From Alphaproteobacteria bacterium (GTDB lineage Bacteria > Pseudomonadota > Alphaproteobacteria > Puniceispirillales > Puniceispirillaceae), in assembly GCA_009920665.1 (NCBI GenBank), contig RFZL01000001.1:62001-126000 (forward strand): 64,000 nt of DNA. Direction: 5' to 3'. Positions 61,140 to 64,000 of the stretch are shown piece by piece. The position numbers were made by a program, and so were the translations under genes. Every line of letters starts with the position of its first letter. Within the stretch, counting starts at the first letter, position 1. The notes beneath the pieces are model-generated. The model was not told the origin of the DNA, did no database searches, and saw only the letters and a program-made list of their open reading frames with translations.

Positions 61140-61817
61140 TCAGGCCTCGACACGGAAATGCAGTTCGCTCGGCACGCAGTCCCGGCCATTGACCGGGGTC
61201 ACGTCCTGGGGGCAGGCCGACATTACGGCGATGATGTCCATCTCGGCACGCATGACCATGCTGTTGCCGGCCGATGCCTGCGGCGGCAGCCAGGAGATCG
61301 TGCCGCTGGCGGCAATCGGGATATTCATCCAGAGATTGAACGGGTCCGGAACATGCGGTGGCGTCTGCCCGATCGCGGCCAGCGCCATGCGCAGATTGTC
61401 GGCACAATTGTCATGATATTCGACGCAGCCAAGACGCTGATAGCGCGGCCAGTCGCAACAGGCGATCACCGTGTCATGAACGCCGGGAGAATCATCATGC
61501 GTGATGGTGACGACGGGACGTCGCCGGTTGCTGACCAGCGTGTCACCAATTGCCGGCATGACGCTTTCAAGTTCGGTATGACAATGCGCCATCGACAGGA
61601 ACTCGAAGAGATTGTCGGCGCTGAAGGCCCAGAAATCGCAAACCTGGGTCCCATGCGTGTTGACCACACGGAGTGACTGGCCGGCCGCAACCCGCACCGC
61701 TATCCCACACCGCGGCGGCACCCGGTAAATGGTGCCGACAATGGCCTCGCCCGTTGGGGATATCGCGCTGTCCAGCGTTGCATTCCGTCCGTCGGCCTGA
61801 TCAGGAGCATATGTCAT
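61140..61817 (-). CDS. DUF1989 (urea carboxylase-associated) family protein
   Basis: 225 residues. RVVNTHGTQVCDFWAFSADNLFEFLSMAHCHTELESVMPAIGDTLVSNRRRPVVTITHDDSPGVHDTVIACCDWPRYQRLG, and the later DPFNLWMNIPIAASGTISWLPPQASAGNSMVMRAEMDIIAVMSACPQDVTPVNG are the signature segments. The family often sits next to urea carboxylase or aminomethyltransferase genes and may act on formamide or guanidine compounds, but function is not established. 27 bp after the pirin gene, same strand. Confidence 0.88.
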   Translation of the reverse strand: MTYAPDQADGRNATLDSAISPTGEAIVGTIYRVPPRCGIAVRVAAGQSLRVVNTHGTQVCDFWAFSADNLFEFLSMAHCHTELESVMPAIGDTLVSNRRRPVVTITHDDSPGVHDTVIACCDWPRYQRLGCVEYHDNCADNLRMALAAIGQTPPHVPDPFNLWMNIPIAASGTISWLPPQASAGNSMVMRAEMDIIAVMSACPQDVTPVNGRDCVPSELHFRVEA

Positions 61818-61844
61818 GGTCCTGTCTTCCTTCCCGGCCGGCGA

Positions 61845-62792
61845 TCAGCCATCCTGCCTGCCGCGGGAGTTCAGCCACCCTTCCGCGCCGGTCTTGACGA
61901 AGGTTCCGGCATTCAGCTCGCGGAATGCCTCCTGCAGTTCAGCCCGGCTGTTCATCACGATCGGCCCGTGCCAAGCCACCGGTTCGCGAAGCGGTGCGCC
62001 GGAAATCAGAAGAAAACGCACACCATGCTCGCCAGAGGTGACCTCGACCTCGTCACCGGCCCCGAAAACCACAAGGGTCCGGTTCCCCGACCGGTCGCGG
62101 ATCTTCAACTCCTCGCCGGCGAATTCCTTTTCGACATTAACCCCGAACGGCGCCGAGGCATTGCCGAAACCGGCATCGCCCTCGAAGATATAGGCAAAGC
62201 CCTGTCGTCTTGTATCGAACGGGAAGCGCTTTGTCGTATTCGCCGGCAGGCTGATATCAAGATAGGAAGGGTCGGTATCAATGCCGTCAACCGGGCCCCT
62301 ATAGCCACGATAATCACCGGCGATGACGCGGATATGCGTGCCGTCATCATCGGTCAGCGTGTTGATATCGGCTGACTTGATATCCTGGTAGCGCGGCGTG
62401 CACATTTTCTGGTCGCGCGGCAGGTTGGCCCATAGCTGAAAGCCGTGCATCTGGCCCGTTGCGTTGCCGGTCGGCATCTCCTGATGGATGATGCCGGACC
62501 CGGCGGTCATCCATTGCACGTCGCCATCGCTCAACACCCCGCGATTGCCAAGTGAATCCCCATGCTCGACATTGCCCTTCAGAACATAGGTGATGGTCTC
62601 GATCCCACGATGCGGGTGCCAGGGAAAACCCTTCAGATATTCCGCCGGATCATCATTCCGGAAATCATCCATCATCAGGAAGGGATCAAAGGGATCGGTA
62701 TCGCCAAACCCGAACACGCGGTGGAGGTGAACGCCGGCCCCCTCCATCGTCGGGGTGGCCTGGCTTTGCATCTTGATAGGGCGGATCGACAT
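61845..62792 (-). CDS. Pirin family protein
   Basis: 315 residues. The N-terminal cupin has the iron ligands FPWHPHRGIETITYVL and SGIIHQEMP; LMMDDFRND and GFQLWANLPRDQKMCTPRYQDI follow. The C-terminal cupin ends with LISGAPLREPVAWHGPIVMN. Some pirins are quercetinases, others redox sensors. Start at 62792 (MSIRPI) has no strong ribosome site but fits family length. Probably co-transcribed with the DUF1989 gene. Confidence 0.9.
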   Translation of the reverse strand: MSIRPIKMQSQATPTMEGAGVHLHRVFGFGDTDPFDPFLMMDDFRNDDPAEYLKGFPWHPHRGIETITYVLKGNVEHGDSLGNRGVLSDGDVQWMTAGSGIIHQEMPTGNATGQMHGFQLWANLPRDQKMCTPRYQDIKSADINTLTDDDGTHIRVIAGDYRGYRGPVDGIDTDPSYLDISLPANTTKRFPFDTRRQGFAYIFEGDAGFGNASAPFGVNVEKEFAGEELKIRDRSGNRTLVVFGAGDEVEVTSGEHGVRFLLISGAPLREPVAWHGPIVMNSRAELQEAFRELNAGTFVKTGAEGWLNSRGRQDG

Positions 62793-62922
62793 TGCAGACC
62801 TTTCTGTTAGCTGTCCTGAGTTACAGATGTAGGACAGCGCCCGGTCAATTCAACCGGGTCGACAAAGCGAATGGTCCCAGCGAACTGATATCCGGCCAGG
62901 AATGCGATCAGGCGCGCCCGGT

Positions 62923-63822
62923 TCAGAATTTCTCGCGCCGCCTGAATTTCAGAACGCCGGGAAGCCGCTTCACCACCGTTCCGCTGGTGATGATGAGCAC
63001 CATGCCGACCCAGGCCAGCATGTCGGGAAGCGTGCCGAAGATGACCAGCCCGATGATCACCGCGGCGATGATCTCGAAATAGGTGAAGGGCGCGATCCGG
63101 TCCGCCACCGCCATCGACATGGCGGTGATCATCAGGGTCTGGCTGAGCGCGGTCAGGACGGCCAGCATGGCGATCAGCATCATCTGGTCGCTGGTGGGAA
63201 TCTGCCAGACGAATGGCACCGAAAGACTGAGCGCTGCCGTCGCCGCAAGCGCCCCCCAGAGCGAGACGACAACCGGGTCCGACATCACGCCAAGCTTGCG
63301 GTTGAACAGCATCTGCAGCGCCACCATCGTGCCGGTGAACAGAATAAGCAGCGCCGCCGGGTCGATACCGGTCAGATCTGGGCGGACAACCAGCAATACA
63401 CCGGAAAAGCCGCCCAAAACCCCCAGCCAGGCCGATTTCGACACCGGCTCACCAAGCACCCATGCCGACAGCGCGACCATGATGAACGGGTAGATATAGA
63501 GGATCGAGATGGCGTTCGCATAATCGACATGCCGCACGCCAAATAAAAAGGCCGTATTGCCAGCCGCCAGCATCAGGCCCCGCGTCACCTGAACCAGCGG
63601 CCTTGCCGGCCGGAAACATTGCGGGCCGACACGCCACAGCGCAACCGGAACCAACAGCAACGCATATCCGGCGAAACGGAACCAGCTGACTAGCGGCGGT
63701 GACAGGCTCTCGGTCAGGATTTTCATCAACGCGCCGGACAGCGCCGCAAGGCACAGCGCGGTCAGCATGATGATAACAGCTGCGGTTTCGGCCGGAATAC
63801 GGCGCAGGATTTCAAACATCAT
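62923..63822 (-). CDS. DMT superfamily (EamA) transporter
   Basis: About 299 residues with ten hydrophobic segments in two EamA repeats (SGALMKILTESLSPPLVSWFRFAGYALLLVP and the second half from LILFTGTMVALQMLFNRKLGV). A loop motif ANAISILYIYPFIMVALSAWVLGEPVS is typical. No substrate assignment. Start: ATG 63822 (MMFEIL) taken rather than the GTG at 63840. It resembles in layout the DMT gene at 14.6 kb but the sequences clearly differ. Confidence 0.85.
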   Translation of the reverse strand: MMFEILRRIPAETAAVIIMLTALCLAALSGALMKILTESLSPPLVSWFRFAGYALLLVPVALWRVGPQCFRPARPLVQVTRGLMLAAGNTAFLFGVRHVDYANAISILYIYPFIMVALSAWVLGEPVSKSAWLGVLGGFSGVLLVVRPDLTGIDPAALLILFTGTMVALQMLFNRKLGVMSDPVVVSLWGALAATAALSLSVPFVWQIPTSDQMMLIAMLAVLTALSQTLMITAMSMAVADRIAPFTYFEIIAAVIIGLVIFGTLPDMLAWVGMVLIITSGTVVKRLPGVLKFRRREKF

Positions 63823-63947
63823 TTTACGGGCGTGTGGCACGGTGGCACTGCCAGTCGGGAAGGACGGTCATGCGCGATGATGGCACATCAACACATGGAC
63901 AGAAATGGAAAAGTCGGCTTGTTCTTTGCCGCAGGCTGGCCGACACT

Positions 63948-63963
63948 GACACATAAATGTGTC
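63948..63963. promoter_or_regulatory. Inverted repeat GACACAT-AA-ATGTGTC at the right edge
   Basis: A 16-bp palindrome with 7-bp arms. Just beyond, AGGAAATCGGGAAACAAATCA precedes an ATG at 63993 that could start a plus-strand gene truncated by the window. The palindrome lies about 30 bp upstream and could be an operator for it. The gene itself is not verifiable (8 bases visible). Confidence 0.35.
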
Positions 63964-64000
63964 CAACAAATAGGAAATCGGGAAACAAATCAATGCGCTT

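Overview
This window looks like a chromosome segment from a GC-rich (about 60%), probably marine alphaproteobacterium. The left end has the gene order typical of that class: relA/spoT, rpoZ, folK, a NYN protein, a family 5 uracil-DNA glycosylase, smpB and dapA. An MttB-superfamily methyltransferase, a BKACE enzyme and a self-sufficient reductive dehalogenase point to a marine heterotroph. A SAR116-like lineage is possible, but the genus cannot be fixed from sequence reading alone.

Layout. 1-5.8 kb: housekeeping genes and a PLP threonine dehydratase. 5.8-7.4 kb: a non-pyrrolysine MttB homologue. 7.5-10.6 kb: cobU-cobT-cobS-phosphatase, which builds and attaches the lower ligand of cobalamin. 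10.6-17.5 kb: hpf, an AlkB-like oxygenase, SprT, a TauE exporter, BKACE, a DMT transporter and a fused beta-oxidation enzyme. 17.5-37.5 kb: about 20 kb almost entirely given to corrinoid synthesis (cobK, cbiD, cobA, cobB, cobM, a cbiG-cobJ fusion, cobI, cobL, cobH, cbiX, a small His-containing membrane protein, cbiB, cobQ, cobO, cobN, cobW, hupE). It is headed on the minus strand by a clear cobalamin riboswitch. 37.7-42.7 kb: a cyclopropane/unusual fatty-acid locus (SDR, NTF2-like, DUF3833, CFA synthase, DUF1365, FAD oxidoreductase). 43-49.5 kb: an aldo/keto reductase, a tartrate/malate dehydrogenase, HIT, DUF952, an aromatic hydroxylase with an extradiol dioxygenase, and DUF2244. 49.6-51 kb: a tungstate-type ABC permease and ATPase without a binding protein. 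51-56 kb: an SDR, a class III aminotransferase, a FAD/NAD protein, a nucleoside hydrolase and a small unknown. 56.3-64 kb: a 1075-residue reductive dehalogenase-reductase fusion, arsH, a methyltransferase, DUF1989, pirin and a DMT transporter.

How it fits together. CbiX, CbiD and a CbiG-CobJ fusion indicate an early-cobalt route, yet the large CobN subunit of the aerobic chelatase is also present without CobS/CobT chelatase subunits, CobG or CobF in the window. HupE (metal uptake), CobW and the His-rich CbiX tail form a cobalt supply line under riboswitch control. Likely or possible corrinoid users are also in the window: the reductive dehalogenase and MttB.

The most unusual observations are two lesions in the riboswitch-headed operon. 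CobO lacks its whole P-loop segment in frame, and CobW changes reading frame inside its His/Asp repeat. A third is a scatter of 13-18 bp intergenic tandem repeats, one of which includes the start codon of a gene.
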